Assembly: GCA_965197415.1 (NCBI GenBank) | Contig: OZ240207.1 | Span: forward strand, 1,240,001-1,304,000 | DNA from: DAOUJI01 sp965197415 | GTDB lineage: Bacteria > Chloroflexota > Dehalococcoidia > Lucifugimonadales > JAGWBF01 | Direction: 5' to 3' | DNA: 64,000 nucleotides | Notes under the pieces: generated by a model | The model's input: only the letters and a program-made list of their open reading frames with translations | Databases searched by the model: none | Told to the model about the DNA's origin: nothing | Program-made: the position numbers and the translations under genes | Part shown: one piece after another, positions 49,706 to 58,294 of the stretch | Numbering within the stretch: position 1 is the first letter of the stretch | Layout of the letters: the number at the start of each line of letters is the position of its first letter

Positions 49706-50386
49706 TTATCGGGCTGCGCCCACTGGCCGCAGCTCGTTGACTCCGTCCAGGAAACCCCACCAAGCCTCAAGGCCGGCTTCCAGGGCGGCTTCAACCCTTG
49801 CCTCGTCGCCGGGGGCGGTGTGGTTGGCGATGCCCTCTTCTTCTTGCCTGGAGTGCTCTATGTCCAGGGTAGAGTGGACATCGAAGAAGGCCAGCGCCGC
49901 CCCGTCAGTGATTCCGTACAGGTCCCGGAGACCTGACGCTTTCTCCGCCGCCACCTGGGGCGTCTGCTGCTCGTAAGCGTAGATGGCCGCCAGTCCCTCT
50001 TGGAACGAGCCGCCGGAGCAGATGCTCGTGTAGACATCCAGAAGCCGCTGCGTGTTCGGGTGAATGGAAGAAGCCAGAACTTCCTCCTCGGTCATGCCCA
50101 GCCCGCGGCAAAAGTCCAGCCACTGGGCCCGGTGGTTGTTCTCGCCGTGCTCTTCATCCCACAGGTTGTTCAGTATGCCCTGCCTGACCTCGGTGTCAGG
50201 GCAATTGGCGTGGACCGCGCTGAGGAACCGGGGGAAGGCGGCCTCTACGCGGTAGTACTGGGCGGCGTAGATGCGCAGGTCTTCCAACGTCAGCTTGCCC
50301 TCCTGCCAATCGACGTAAAAGGGGTGCGTCAGCAAGCTCCTGGTCGATATGCGGTCTTGCAGCCTGGTGATAAAGCTCTGGGTCAT
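49706..50386 (-). CDS. CADD/TenA-like diiron oxygenase
   Basis: 226-residue helical-bundle protein of the heme-oxygenase-like diiron group, closest in memory to chlamydial CADD (folate-related). Ligand candidates are seen in NLWDEEHGENNHR (Glu, His), IYAYEQQTPQVA (Glu) and FFDVHSTLDIEHSRQ (His, Asp, His). A tyrosine in LLTHPFYVDWQEGKL corresponds to the residue cut in CADD. CADD makes para-aminobenzoate from its own tyrosine. Here it sits between pheS and pheT on the same strand, 68 bases after pheS and 21 bases before pheT. Function by analogy only. Confidence 0.85.
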   Translation of the reverse strand: MTQSFITRLQDRISTRSLLTHPFYVDWQEGKLTLEDLRIYAAQYYRVEAAFPRFLSAVHANCPDTEVRQGILNNLWDEEHGENNHRAQWLDFCRGLGMTEEEVLASSIHPNTQRLLDVYTSICSGGSFQEGLAAIYAYEQQTPQVAAEKASGLRDLYGITDGAALAFFDVHSTLDIEHSRQEEEGIANHTAPGDEARVEAALEAGLEAWWGFLDGVNELRPVGAAR

Positions 50387-50454
50387 CGAATCTGCCTCCT
50401 ATCGTTATTCCCGTTTCGGTTGCTCAACATATATGTCCGTACACTAGGGACGGA

Positions 50455-51537
50455 CTAAAACTGCTTCAAAAAACGCAGGTCGTTGGAGTAGAAGAGCCTT
50501 ATGTCGGTTATGCCGTACTTCAGCATTGCGATGCGTTCCACTCCCAGACCGAACGCGAAGCCAGTGTACACTTGCGGGTCGTAGCCCACACCTTCCAGCA
50601 CCTTGGGGTGCACCATGCCGGCCCCCATTATCTCAATCCAACCGGTGTCTCTGCATATCCGGCAGCCGTTCCCGCTTCCATCGCAGGCGAAGCAGTCTAT
50701 GGACATGTCCACGCCAGGCTCGACGAAGGGGAAGTAGTCGCACCGGAAACGCACTTTCCGTTCGGAGCCGAATATCCGGCGGGCGAGCTCGTAGAGAGTC
50801 CCTTTCAGGTCGGCGAAGGTTATCCCTTCGTCCACCGCCAACCCCTCCACCTGGAAGAAATGCCACTCGTGAGTGGCGTCAGTGGCCTCGTACCGATAGA
50901 CCTTGCCGGGCACGATCACCCGTATGGGCGGCTTCATACGCTCCATGACCCGCGCCTGCATGGGTGAGGTGTGGGTACGGAGCAGCATGTCATACTCGCC
51001 CTGTTCGTTGGGGGAATCGACCCAAATGGTGCTCCACATATCCCTTGCCGGGTGGTCAGTGGGTATGTTCAGCAGCTGGAAGTTGTAATGGTCCCATTCG
51101 ACCTCAGGCCCCTCTACCACGCCGAATCCCATCCCAATGAAGGCGTCGCATATTTCTCGTAGCATCTGGGTCGAAGGGTGCAAGCGGCCCACACGTACGG
51201 GCCGACCTGGGAGTGTGATGTCGATGCGTTCCGATTCGGCCAGTCCCTCCAGGCGTGCCGCCTCAAGCTCCTGCTGGCGGTTGGCCAACTCTTCTTCCAG
51301 CTTCTGCTTGGTCCGGTTCGCCAGCGCCCCAACGCTTGCGCGCTCCTCGGAGGGCAAAGACCCCAGACCTCTTAGAAGATTGGTCAAGCTGCCCCTGCGG
51401 CCCAGGTAGGACAAGCGCCATTGCTCCAGGGAATCGAGGTCTTCCGATTGCTCCAATTCCTGGATGGCCTGCGCGCTTAACTGTTCTATGAGGTCTGGTG
51501 AGACTTGTATGGAAGAGTCCGTCTGACCGGGCGCCAA
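50455..51537 (-). CDS. pheS: Phenylalanyl-tRNA synthetase alpha subunit
   Basis: 360-residue catalytic subunit. The N-terminal coiled-coil (about 10-110) is followed by the class II core with LHPSTQMLREICDAFIGMGF, the motif 2 region GKVYRYEATDATHEWHFFQV and motif 3 GFAFGLGVERIAMLKYGI. A CxxC-type FACDGSGNGCRICRDTGWIE near 290 may bind zinc. It is the first gene of a minus-strand run behind a good promoter at 51575-51603. Confidence 0.95.
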   Translation of the reverse strand: MAPGQTDSSIQVSPDLIEQLSAQAIQELEQSEDLDSLEQWRLSYLGRRGSLTNLLRGLGSLPSEERASVGALANRTKQKLEEELANRQQELEAARLEGLAESERIDITLPGRPVRVGRLHPSTQMLREICDAFIGMGFGVVEGPEVEWDHYNFQLLNIPTDHPARDMWSTIWVDSPNEQGEYDMLLRTHTSPMQARVMERMKPPIRVIVPGKVYRYEATDATHEWHFFQVEGLAVDEGITFADLKGTLYELARRIFGSERKVRFRCDYFPFVEPGVDMSIDCFACDGSGNGCRICRDTGWIEIMGAGMVHPKVLEGVGYDPQVYTGFAFGLGVERIAMLKYGITDIRLFYSNDLRFLKQF

Positions 51538-51574
51538 ATCCGCCGAGTCCTATGGTCTAGAGTTGCGGCTATTC

Positions 51575-51603
51575 ATTATAGGATTGGCCTGGTGTGTGGT
51601 CAA
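51575..51603 (-). promoter_or_regulatory. Promoter of the pheS operon
   Basis: On the minus strand, TTGACC (51603-51598) and TATAAT (51580-51575) with a 17-base spacer, about 38 bases before pheS. No attenuator-like tandem Phe codons are seen in the short leader. Confidence 0.7.
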
Positions 51604-51657
51604 GGAACGTGGCTAGTTCAGCTATCCTGATGAGTAGGCCGGAGCATGTTCCAAAGG

Positions 51658-52539
51658 CTATGCCGTGGGCAGGATTTTCTTCACGGTTGCGCCGATGGCC
51701 GCAGGGGAGGGGATGATGGCGGCGCCCGCCTCTTCGAAAGATCGTATCTTGGCAGCGGCGGTGGCTGCCTCCCCGGTGATTATGGCGCCAGCATGGCCCA
51801 TTCTCTTGCCTGGAGGAGCTGTCACACCAGCCACCAGCGCCGCAACCGGCTTGGTGAAGTGGTCTTCTATGTATCGCGCCGCTTCCTGCTCCATGGCCCC
51901 GCCTATCTCGCCGATAAGCGCCACGGCATCGGTTTCCGGGTCGTCTTCGAACAGCTTGAGTATTTCCACGAAGCTTGATCCGACAAGGGGATCGCCGCCT
52001 ATCCCGACACAGGTCGACTGCCCGATGCCCAACGCCGTGAGCTGGGATACGGCCTCGTAGGTAAGCGTGCCGCTGCGGGAGACCACACCAACCCTGCCCG
52101 GAGTGTGTATGGAAGCGGGCATAATTCCCAGTTTGCACCGTTCACCCGGAGAAATTACGCCCGGGCAATTCGGACCAATGAGACTGACATCACGCCTGTC
52201 CAGGTAGCGGAGCACCTTTACCATGTCCAGGGCAGGCATGCCTTCGGTGATGCATATGACCAGTTTTATCCCGCCGTCGGCAGCTTCCAGAATGGCGTCA
52301 GTGGCGAACATGGCCGGCACAAAAATCATTGAGGTGTCGGCCTGTTCCTCCCTCACGGCCTGCTCTACTGAGTTGAAGACGGGAATCTTGTCCTCGAAGA
52401 GCTGCCCTCCCCTTCCGGGAGTCACTCCGGCGACAATATTTGTGCCGTACTCGAGGCAGGCGCTGGCATGGTAGCTGCCTTCGTTGCCGGTTATCCCCTG
52501 GACGATGGCGCGGGTGCCGCTCCCAATCAGTATGCTCAC
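51658..52539 (-). CDS. sucD: Succinyl-CoA ligase alpha subunit
   Basis: 293-residue subunit of the TCA-cycle enzyme that makes ATP or GTP while splitting succinyl-CoA. It starts MSILIGSGTRAIVQGITGNE with the CoA-binding loop, and the phosphorylated histidine lies in MGHAGAIITGEAATAAAKIR. GGVTPGRGG-like (here VTPGRGGQLFE) and NCPGVISPGE are also seen. It overlaps sucC by 4 bases, so the subunits are co-translated. Confidence 0.95.
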   Translation of the reverse strand: MSILIGSGTRAIVQGITGNEGSYHASACLEYGTNIVAGVTPGRGGQLFEDKIPVFNSVEQAVREEQADTSMIFVPAMFATDAILEAADGGIKLVICITEGMPALDMVKVLRYLDRRDVSLIGPNCPGVISPGERCKLGIMPASIHTPGRVGVVSRSGTLTYEAVSQLTALGIGQSTCVGIGGDPLVGSSFVEILKLFEDDPETDAVALIGEIGGAMEQEAARYIEDHFTKPVAALVAGVTAPPGKRMGHAGAIITGEAATAAAKIRSFEEAGAAIIPSPAAIGATVKKILPTA

Positions 52540-53729
52540 GCTCCGTAGCCTCGTTGGTCCGCGGCGCCGGGAACTGACAGCGCATCTCGCATACGATCAG
52601 CCAACTCCGCCAGGGTCTCGGCGAAGGTCACGTTGATGCCCGACTCCCTGAGTATCGCCTGTCCCTCTTCCACGTTGGTGCCCAACATACGCACCAACAA
52701 GGGGAGGTCGGCGGCTGCGTTGCGGTAACCTTGCACTATGCCCCTTGCCGCTAGGTCGCAGTGGAGAATGCCCCCGAATATGTTCACGAGGACCGACTTC
52801 ACTTGCGGGTCGGAGAGCATTATTCCTAACGCCTGGGCCACTTTCTCCTCACTGGCGCCTCCTCCAACGTCGAGGAAATTGGCAGGGCGTCCTCCAGCCG
52901 TTTTGACCACGTCCATGGTGGCCATAGCCAGCCCGGCTCCGTTGACCAGACAGGCGACGTCTCCGTCCAGCTTGACGTAGGAGATTTGGTGCTCCTGGGC
53001 CTGGGCTTCTAATGGATCTTCCTGGTTGGGGTCCCTCAACTCCCTAAGCTCTGGATGGCGCGCCAGTGCATCGTCTTCCAGGTTTATCTTTGCGTCCAGC
53101 GCGAAGATTCGGCCCTCGGCGTTCACCGCCAGAGGGTTGACCTCCACTAGAGAGCAATCGTTCTCTGTAAATACCCGGTAGAGAGCGTCTATGATCTGCA
53201 AGGCTGCCATGAACTGGGGCCGGGGCAGTTCCAAAAATCGGCAAATGCGGCGACCCTGGAAGGGCTGGAGTCCCACCAACGGGTCGACGGCCTCGGTGTG
53301 TATCTTGGAAGGAGTCTCAGCGGCGACCTGTTCGATGTCCATCCCGCCGGAAGCGCTTGCGATGAAAACAGGACCACGGAAGTTACGGTCCACGGTGACG
53401 GACAGGTAGAACTCCGTCTCCAGAGTCTCCGCCTCTTCTATCATCAGCTTTTCTACGGGAACGCCCTCGGGGCCCGTTTGGGGCGTCATCAGTCGTTTTC
53501 CTATAAGGTCTGCAGCAGCAGCCTTGGCCTCTTCAGGGCTGTTCACGATCCTAATCCCGCCGCCCTTGCCACGCCCTCCCGCGTGGACCTGGGCTTTTAC
53601 GACGACTTTCCCGCCCAACCTGCGAGCGGCTTCGGCGGCCTCTTCAGGGGACGAAACGACCTCTCCCCTGGGTACAGGTATTCCGTAGCGGGCGAAAATT
53701 TCTTTCGCCTGGTATTCGTGGATTTTCAT
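52536..53729 (-). CDS. sucC: Succinyl-CoA ligase beta subunit
   Basis: 397-residue ATP-grasp subunit that holds the nucleotide. It starts MKIHEYQAKEIFARYGIPVP, with VVKAQVHAGGRGKGGGIR as the nucleotide-contact region, and FLDVGGGASEEKVAQAL and NIFGGILHCDLAARGI near the end. Length is standard. It lies 3 bases downstream of the hydroxyacid dehydrogenase gene, so both are likely in one operon. Confidence 0.95.
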   Translation of the reverse strand: MKIHEYQAKEIFARYGIPVPRGEVVSSPEEAAEAARRLGGKVVVKAQVHAGGRGKGGGIRIVNSPEEAKAAAADLIGKRLMTPQTGPEGVPVEKLMIEEAETLETEFYLSVTVDRNFRGPVFIASASGGMDIEQVAAETPSKIHTEAVDPLVGLQPFQGRRICRFLELPRPQFMAALQIIDALYRVFTENDCSLVEVNPLAVNAEGRIFALDAKINLEDDALARHPELRELRDPNQEDPLEAQAQEHQISYVKLDGDVACLVNGAGLAMATMDVVKTAGGRPANFLDVGGGASEEKVAQALGIMLSDPQVKSVLVNIFGGILHCDLAARGIVQGYRNAAADLPLLVRMLGTNVEEGQAILRESGINVTFAETLAELADRMRDALSVPGAADQRGYGA

Positions 53730-53732
53730 CTA

Positions 53733-54641
53733 TTAACCTTCCGGAGCGGAGGTGTTCCTGGCCTCCACCCCCGCCAGGTCTTCCAGGAAGGTGGCTATAG
53801 CGGAATGGTCCTTTTCGCCGAGGCCTTTGTTGATAAGGGCGCCCAGCATCTGCTGGACCAGACCTGTCACAGGAAGCGGGACTCCCAGGTCTTTGCCGGT
53901 CAGCAAGGCGTTGTGAAGGTCCTTCTGATGGAGCCTGATTCGGAACCCTGGATCGAAAGCGCCGTTCATAATCAACGGGGCCTTGGCTTCCATGACGGCG
54001 CTGCCAGCCAGGCCTCCCCGTATGGCGTTGAAGACCAGGTCGGGGTCTATTCCGGCCTTCTTTGCCAACACCAGCGCTTCTCCAAGGGCCTCGATGTTGG
54101 CCGCTACGATAATCTGGTTCGCCAGTTTCACCGTATTGCCTGCCCCTACCTGCCCTACTCGGACAATGGACGTCCCCATGCACTCTAGGAGCGGCTTGCA
54201 ACGTTCAAATGTTTCTTCATTGCCCCCCACCATAATGGCCAGGGTGCCGTCGACGGCCCTCGGCTCTCCGCCGCTGACCGGGGCGTCCAGCATGTCCACT
54301 CCCGCTTTTTCGGCCTCGGCGGCTATCTTGATGGACACCAGCGGAGCTATGGAACTCATGTCTATTATGACCGAGCCCTTCCGGGCGCCCTCAAGCACGC
54401 CGTCCTTGCCCAGAATCACCTCTTCCGAGTCGGCGGAGTCGGGCAGCATGGTGATTACGATGTCGGCCTGCGACGCCGCCTCAGCGGACGTGGAAGCCCT
54501 GGAAGCTCCTTCAGCCGCCAACTCCTCGACCGGCTCCGGGTTACGGTTGTGGACAACGAGGGAATGGCCCGCCCTCATCAGGTTGCGGGCCATGGGCTTT
54601 CCCATGATTCCAAGACCAATAAATCCTATGTTAGAGGCCAT
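53733..54641 (-). CDS. Beta-hydroxyacid dehydrogenase (GarR / 2-hydroxy-3-oxopropionate reductase-like)
   Basis: 302-residue NAD(P)-dependent enzyme of the 3-hydroxyacid dehydrogenase family. The Rossmann motif is IGFIGLGIMGKPMARNL, the substrate site DAPVSGGEPRAVDGTLAIMV, the catalytic lysine is in GAGNTVKLANQ, and QKDLHNALLTGKDLG follows. Tartronate semialdehyde, 3-hydroxyisobutyrate or succinic semialdehyde derivatives are possible substrates. It lies directly before sucC with a 3-base gap, which links it to carboxylic acid metabolism. Confidence 0.92.
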   Translation of the reverse strand: MASNIGFIGLGIMGKPMARNLMRAGHSLVVHNRNPEPVEELAAEGASRASTSAEAASQADIVITMLPDSADSEEVILGKDGVLEGARKGSVIIDMSSIAPLVSIKIAAEAEKAGVDMLDAPVSGGEPRAVDGTLAIMVGGNEETFERCKPLLECMGTSIVRVGQVGAGNTVKLANQIIVAANIEALGEALVLAKKAGIDPDLVFNAIRGGLAGSAVMEAKAPLIMNGAFDPGFRIRLHQKDLHNALLTGKDLGVPLPVTGLVQQMLGALINKGLGEKDHSAIATFLEDLAGVEARNTSAPEG

Positions 54642-54707
54642 TGCTGAGACGCCTCCTCAGACCCTTGAATGGGGCCCGCAACATTATTAAAGGACAGGCG
54701 ACAACTG

Positions 54708-55226
54708 TCAACGAATGGAGCCTGACTTAACGGCTTGTTCTCGGTGACTTTTCCAGTCCTGGAGGACTGTAGCATCCCTTTCGAAAGCCAATTCAGGGAG
54801 GTCCTCCAAGCTGAAGAACCGGGCGTCGGAGGCTTCTTCCCCAGGCGTGAGTACCCCGCCTATAATGACGGAGTCATAGACCACCAGAATCACGGGATGG
54901 CCTGCTTGCGAGTAAACACCCACCACACCTTCGACGCGCACCTCAAGCCCAGTCTCCTCCATCACTTCCCGCTCGGCTGCGCTGCCCACTTCCTCGCCCC
55001 TGTCTACGTAGCCTCCAGGCAGACTCCACAGCCCCATGCCCGGCTCAAGGGCACGCCGGATGAACAAGACATCCCCGCCCCGTTCCACCACCGCCACGGC
55101 AGTGACCTTGGGGTCGTAGTAGATTACCTTGCCGCAGCTTGGGCATACAGGCCGCTCCTTCCCCTGGGTCTCTTTCAACTCAAGGGAATGGGCGCACCTG
55201 GGACAGTAGTTCTCTTGGTCCATCAT
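54708..55226 (-). CDS. NUDIX hydrolase with an N-terminal zinc ribbon
   Basis: 172-residue protein. The first 35 residues hold CPRC and CPSCGK (zinc ribbon), followed by the Nudix box GYVDRGEEVGSAAEREVMEE-TG, with the REVMEE core seen. This NudC-like layout fits hydrolysis of NADH, ADP-ribose or other nucleotide diphosphate compounds. It is 66 bases upstream of the hydroxyacid dehydrogenase on the same strand. Confidence 0.92.
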   Translation of the reverse strand: MMDQENYCPRCAHSLELKETQGKERPVCPSCGKVIYYDPKVTAVAVVERGGDVLFIRRALEPGMGLWSLPGGYVDRGEEVGSAAEREVMEETGLEVRVEGVVGVYSQAGHPVILVVYDSVIIGGVLTPGEEASDARFFSLEDLPELAFERDATVLQDWKSHREQAVKSGSIR

Positions 55227-55364
55227 GCGGCCCTTAGAATATCACGACGTTGGCAAGAGCGCACCGTTATGACAAGCCTAGATGGATGCCCGAGCGTCGC
55301 GGCACATTGAAGCCATGCGCAGCATCGGCTAAAGTAGGGCACAGCCCATAATAAGGACGCAGGG

Positions 55365-58286
55365 ATGACCTCATCCGTAAGACATTCAACCCAGGCGACC
55401 CGGAACCAAGCCGACGAAGGTCGGCACCTGGCTAACGAACTTCGGAAGCGGGTCTCAGGCGAAGTCCGGTTCGATCCCTTCTCCCGCTACCTCTACAGCA
55501 CCGACGCGTCCATGTATCAGATGGACCCTGTGGGAGTGGTGGTTCCCCGAAGCGTGGAGGACGTGCTGGCCGTCATGGAAGTGGCCTCCCAGCACAAGAC
55601 GCCCGTATTGGCCAGGTGCGGCGGCACAAGCCTGGCGGGACAAACTGTGAACCACGCCATCGTCATGGACTTCACAAAGTACATGAGCCGGGTCATCGCC
55701 CTCAACGAGGAGGAGGGCTGGGCCAGGGTGGAGCCGGGAATCGTGCTCGACGAGTTGAACCGCATCGCAGCGCCCTTCGGCCTGAAGTATGCCCCCGACC
55801 CTACTACTTCGAACCGGGCCTGCGTGGGTGGCGGAATCGGAAACAACACTTGCGGCTCCCATTCGGTGGTCTATGGCAAGACCATCGACCATATCATGGA
55901 GCTCCGCGCCATCCTCTCCGACGGAAGCCAGGCCCATTTCAGGCCGCTGGACCAAGCGGAACTGGAGTCCAAGCTCTCCGGAGACAGTCTGGAGTCCAGT
56001 CTATACCGAGATGTGTTGCGCATCGGGCGGGAAAATCGGGACGAGGTACTGGCCCGATACCCCCAAATCATGCGTCGTGTCAGCGGATACAACCTGGATG
56101 ATTTCATCGATCCCGGCGCTCAGGTGAACATGTCGCGTATGGTCGTGGGGTCCGAGGGAACCCTGTGCGTGGTCACCGAGGCAAAAGTGAACCTGGTGCC
56201 CGTGCCACACCATAAGGGTCTCGCCGTCGTCCATTTCGACGACGTAGTGGAGGCGTGCGACGCCACGTGGGAGATTCTCAAGCACAATCCCGCCGCCGTG
56301 GAGATGATAGGCCGGATGATATTGGACCGCTGCCGCGAGTCCCTGGGTTCGGCCCGTCTGATGGACTTCGTGGAAGGCTCCCCGGACGCCCTTCTGGTTG
56401 TGGAACTCACAGGCGAGTCCGAGGAAGAAGTCGTTTCAAGACTCTCCGACCTCCGCTCCGACATGGCCCGGAAAGGGCTGGGATACACCTGCCTGAACAT
56501 CCTCGATCCCTCGGAACAGGCCAAGGTGTGGGCGCTTAGAAGCTCCGGCTTAGGTCTGCTGATGAGCGCAAGGGGAGACTCGAAACCCCTGGCCTACGTC
56601 GAGGACACAGCGGTGGACCCCCAGAAGTTGGGGCCGTTCATCAAGCGGTTCGACGAAATCGTCAAGGCTCACGACACCGAGGCCGCCTACTACGGCCACG
56701 CCAGCGTGGGATGCCTTCACGTCCGCCCACTAGTCAACCTGAAGACCACAGACGGGACAGACAAGATGGTGTCCCTGGCCAGCGAAATCAGCGACTTGAC
56801 ACTGGAGTTTGGAGGCTCCCTTAGCGGCGAGCACGGTGACGGCATAGTCCGGGGGGTCTGGAACGAGAAGATGTTCGGAAGCCAGCTGTATCAGGCTTTT
56901 CGCGAAGTGAAGCAGGCATTCGACCCCCACAACATCATGAACCCCGGCAAAATCGTAGACTGCCCGCCCATGACCGAAAACCTCCGCATCAGCCCCTCGT
57001 ACAAGGCCGTTCAGCCCGAAACGACGCTGGACTTCTCCAAGGACTTGGGCTACGCCGCCGCCGCCGAGATGTGCAACGGCATGGGCGCCTGCCGCAAGGC
57101 TACGGGCACCATGTGCCCCTCTTACATGGTCACCAGGGAGGAGGAGCACTCCACCCGTGGCAGGGCCAACTTGTTGCGGGGCATCCTGTCCGGGGCACTG
57201 CCCCAGCACGGTTTGGACAGCAAACGGCTCTACGAGGCGATGGACCTGTGCCTGGAGTGCAAGGGCTGTAAAGCCGAGTGCCAGACGGGCGTGGACATGG
57301 CCAAGATCAAGTACGAGTTCCTGGACCACTACAATCGCTCCCACGGGATTTCTTTGCGCACCAGGGCGTTCGCAAACATCAACACGCTAAGCCGCCTGGG
57401 GTCTCGAATAGCTCCTCTGGTGAACCTGGCTTCCGGGTTCCCTCTCAGCCGCTTGATCCTCAGCAAGCTCATGGGAGTCCACCCCAACCGGTCCCTGCCC
57501 AGGCTGGCTTCCAAGACATTCCCCGCGTGGGCCAAATCTCGCCGACCCAACACAGACGGCCGAAACGGCAGCGTCGTCCTGTTCAATGACACGTTCATGG
57601 ACTACAACTACCCGGGCGTGGGCATAGCTGCGGTGGAGATTCTGGAAGCGGCGGGATTCAATGTCATCCCGGCCAACCCCGTGTGTTGCGGGAGGCCCAT
57701 GATTTCCAAGGGACTTCTGTCCAAAGCAAAGGACAACGCCCGGCGAAACGTGGACTTGCTCTACCCCTACGCGCGAGACGGCATTCCCATCGTCGGCTGT
57801 GAGCCCAGTTGTCTGCTGACCCTCAAGGACGAATGTCCCGACCTGCTGAGAGACGACAAGGCCGACGCGGTGGCCGCCAACAGCTTCCTCATAGACGATT
57901 TCCTTGCAGGGTTGAAGTCAGAGGGGCGCCTGGAACTTGACTTCAGCGACCTGAGCAAGAAGGTGTTGTTCCACGGCCACTGCCACCAGAAAGCTCTAAC
58001 GGGCACCGTCAACGCAATGGCCGCCCTCCGGCTTGCTCCGGGGTATGAGGTCCAGGAAGTCAACTCCGGCTGCTGCGGTATGGCCGGTTCCTTCGGATAC
58101 GAGAAGGAACACTACGACGTGTCCATGGCCGTGGGAAGGCAGACTCTGTTCCCGGCTGTGGAGTCCAAAGGCCCCGACTGGGAGGTGGCGGTTATGGGCG
58201 TGTCCTGCAGACAGCAGATAGAGCACGCCACGGGCAGAAGGGCCAGACATCTCGTAGAGGTCCTCAGAGACGCCCTTCCCCTATAG
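55365..58286 (+). CDS. Fused FAD-linked oxidase and iron-sulfur protein (GlcD-GlcF type)
   Basis: 973-residue two-part enzyme. The N-terminal half (about 1-520) is an FAD-binding PCMH/VAO oxidase with ARCGGTSLAGQTVNHAIVMD and CVGGGIGNNTCGSHSVVYGK, ending in SLSGEHGDGIVRG and FDPHNIMNPGKI. The second half has two 4Fe-4S motifs (CNGMGACRKATGTMCP and CLECKGCKAECQTGVD) and two cysteine-rich CCG parts (NPVCCGRPMISKG and NSGCCGMAGSFGYEKEH). It should oxidise a 2-hydroxy acid such as glycolate or D-lactate and pass electrons onward. In many bacteria the two halves are separate genes. GCAGGG precedes the ATG. Confidence 0.93.
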   Translation: MTSSVRHSTQATRNQADEGRHLANELRKRVSGEVRFDPFSRYLYSTDASMYQMDPVGVVVPRSVEDVLAVMEVASQHKTPVLARCGGTSLAGQTVNHAIVMDFTKYMSRVIALNEEEGWARVEPGIVLDELNRIAAPFGLKYAPDPTTSNRACVGGGIGNNTCGSHSVVYGKTIDHIMELRAILSDGSQAHFRPLDQAELESKLSGDSLESSLYRDVLRIGRENRDEVLARYPQIMRRVSGYNLDDFIDPGAQVNMSRMVVGSEGTLCVVTEAKVNLVPVPHHKGLAVVHFDDVVEACDATWEILKHNPAAVEMIGRMILDRCRESLGSARLMDFVEGSPDALLVVELTGESEEEVVSRLSDLRSDMARKGLGYTCLNILDPSEQAKVWALRSSGLGLLMSARGDSKPLAYVEDTAVDPQKLGPFIKRFDEIVKAHDTEAAYYGHASVGCLHVRPLVNLKTTDGTDKMVSLASEISDLTLEFGGSLSGEHGDGIVRGVWNEKMFGSQLYQAFREVKQAFDPHNIMNPGKIVDCPPMTENLRISPSYKAVQPETTLDFSKDLGYAAAAEMCNGMGACRKATGTMCPSYMVTREEEHSTRGRANLLRGILSGALPQHGLDSKRLYEAMDLCLECKGCKAECQTGVDMAKIKYEFLDHYNRSHGISLRTRAFANINTLSRLGSRIAPLVNLASGFPLSRLILSKLMGVHPNRSLPRLASKTFPAWAKSRRPNTDGRNGSVVLFNDTFMDYNYPGVGIAAVEILEAAGFNVIPANPVCCGRPMISKGLLSKAKDNARRNVDLLYPYARDGIPIVGCEPSCLLTLKDECPDLLRDDKADAVAANSFLIDDFLAGLKSEGRLELDFSDLSKKVLFHGHCHQKALTGTVNAMAALRLAPGYEVQEVNSGCCGMAGSFGYEKEHYDVSMAVGRQTLFPAVESKGPDWEVAVMGVSCRQQIEHATGRRARHLVEVLRDALPL

Positions 58287-58294
58287 CCAGACGG

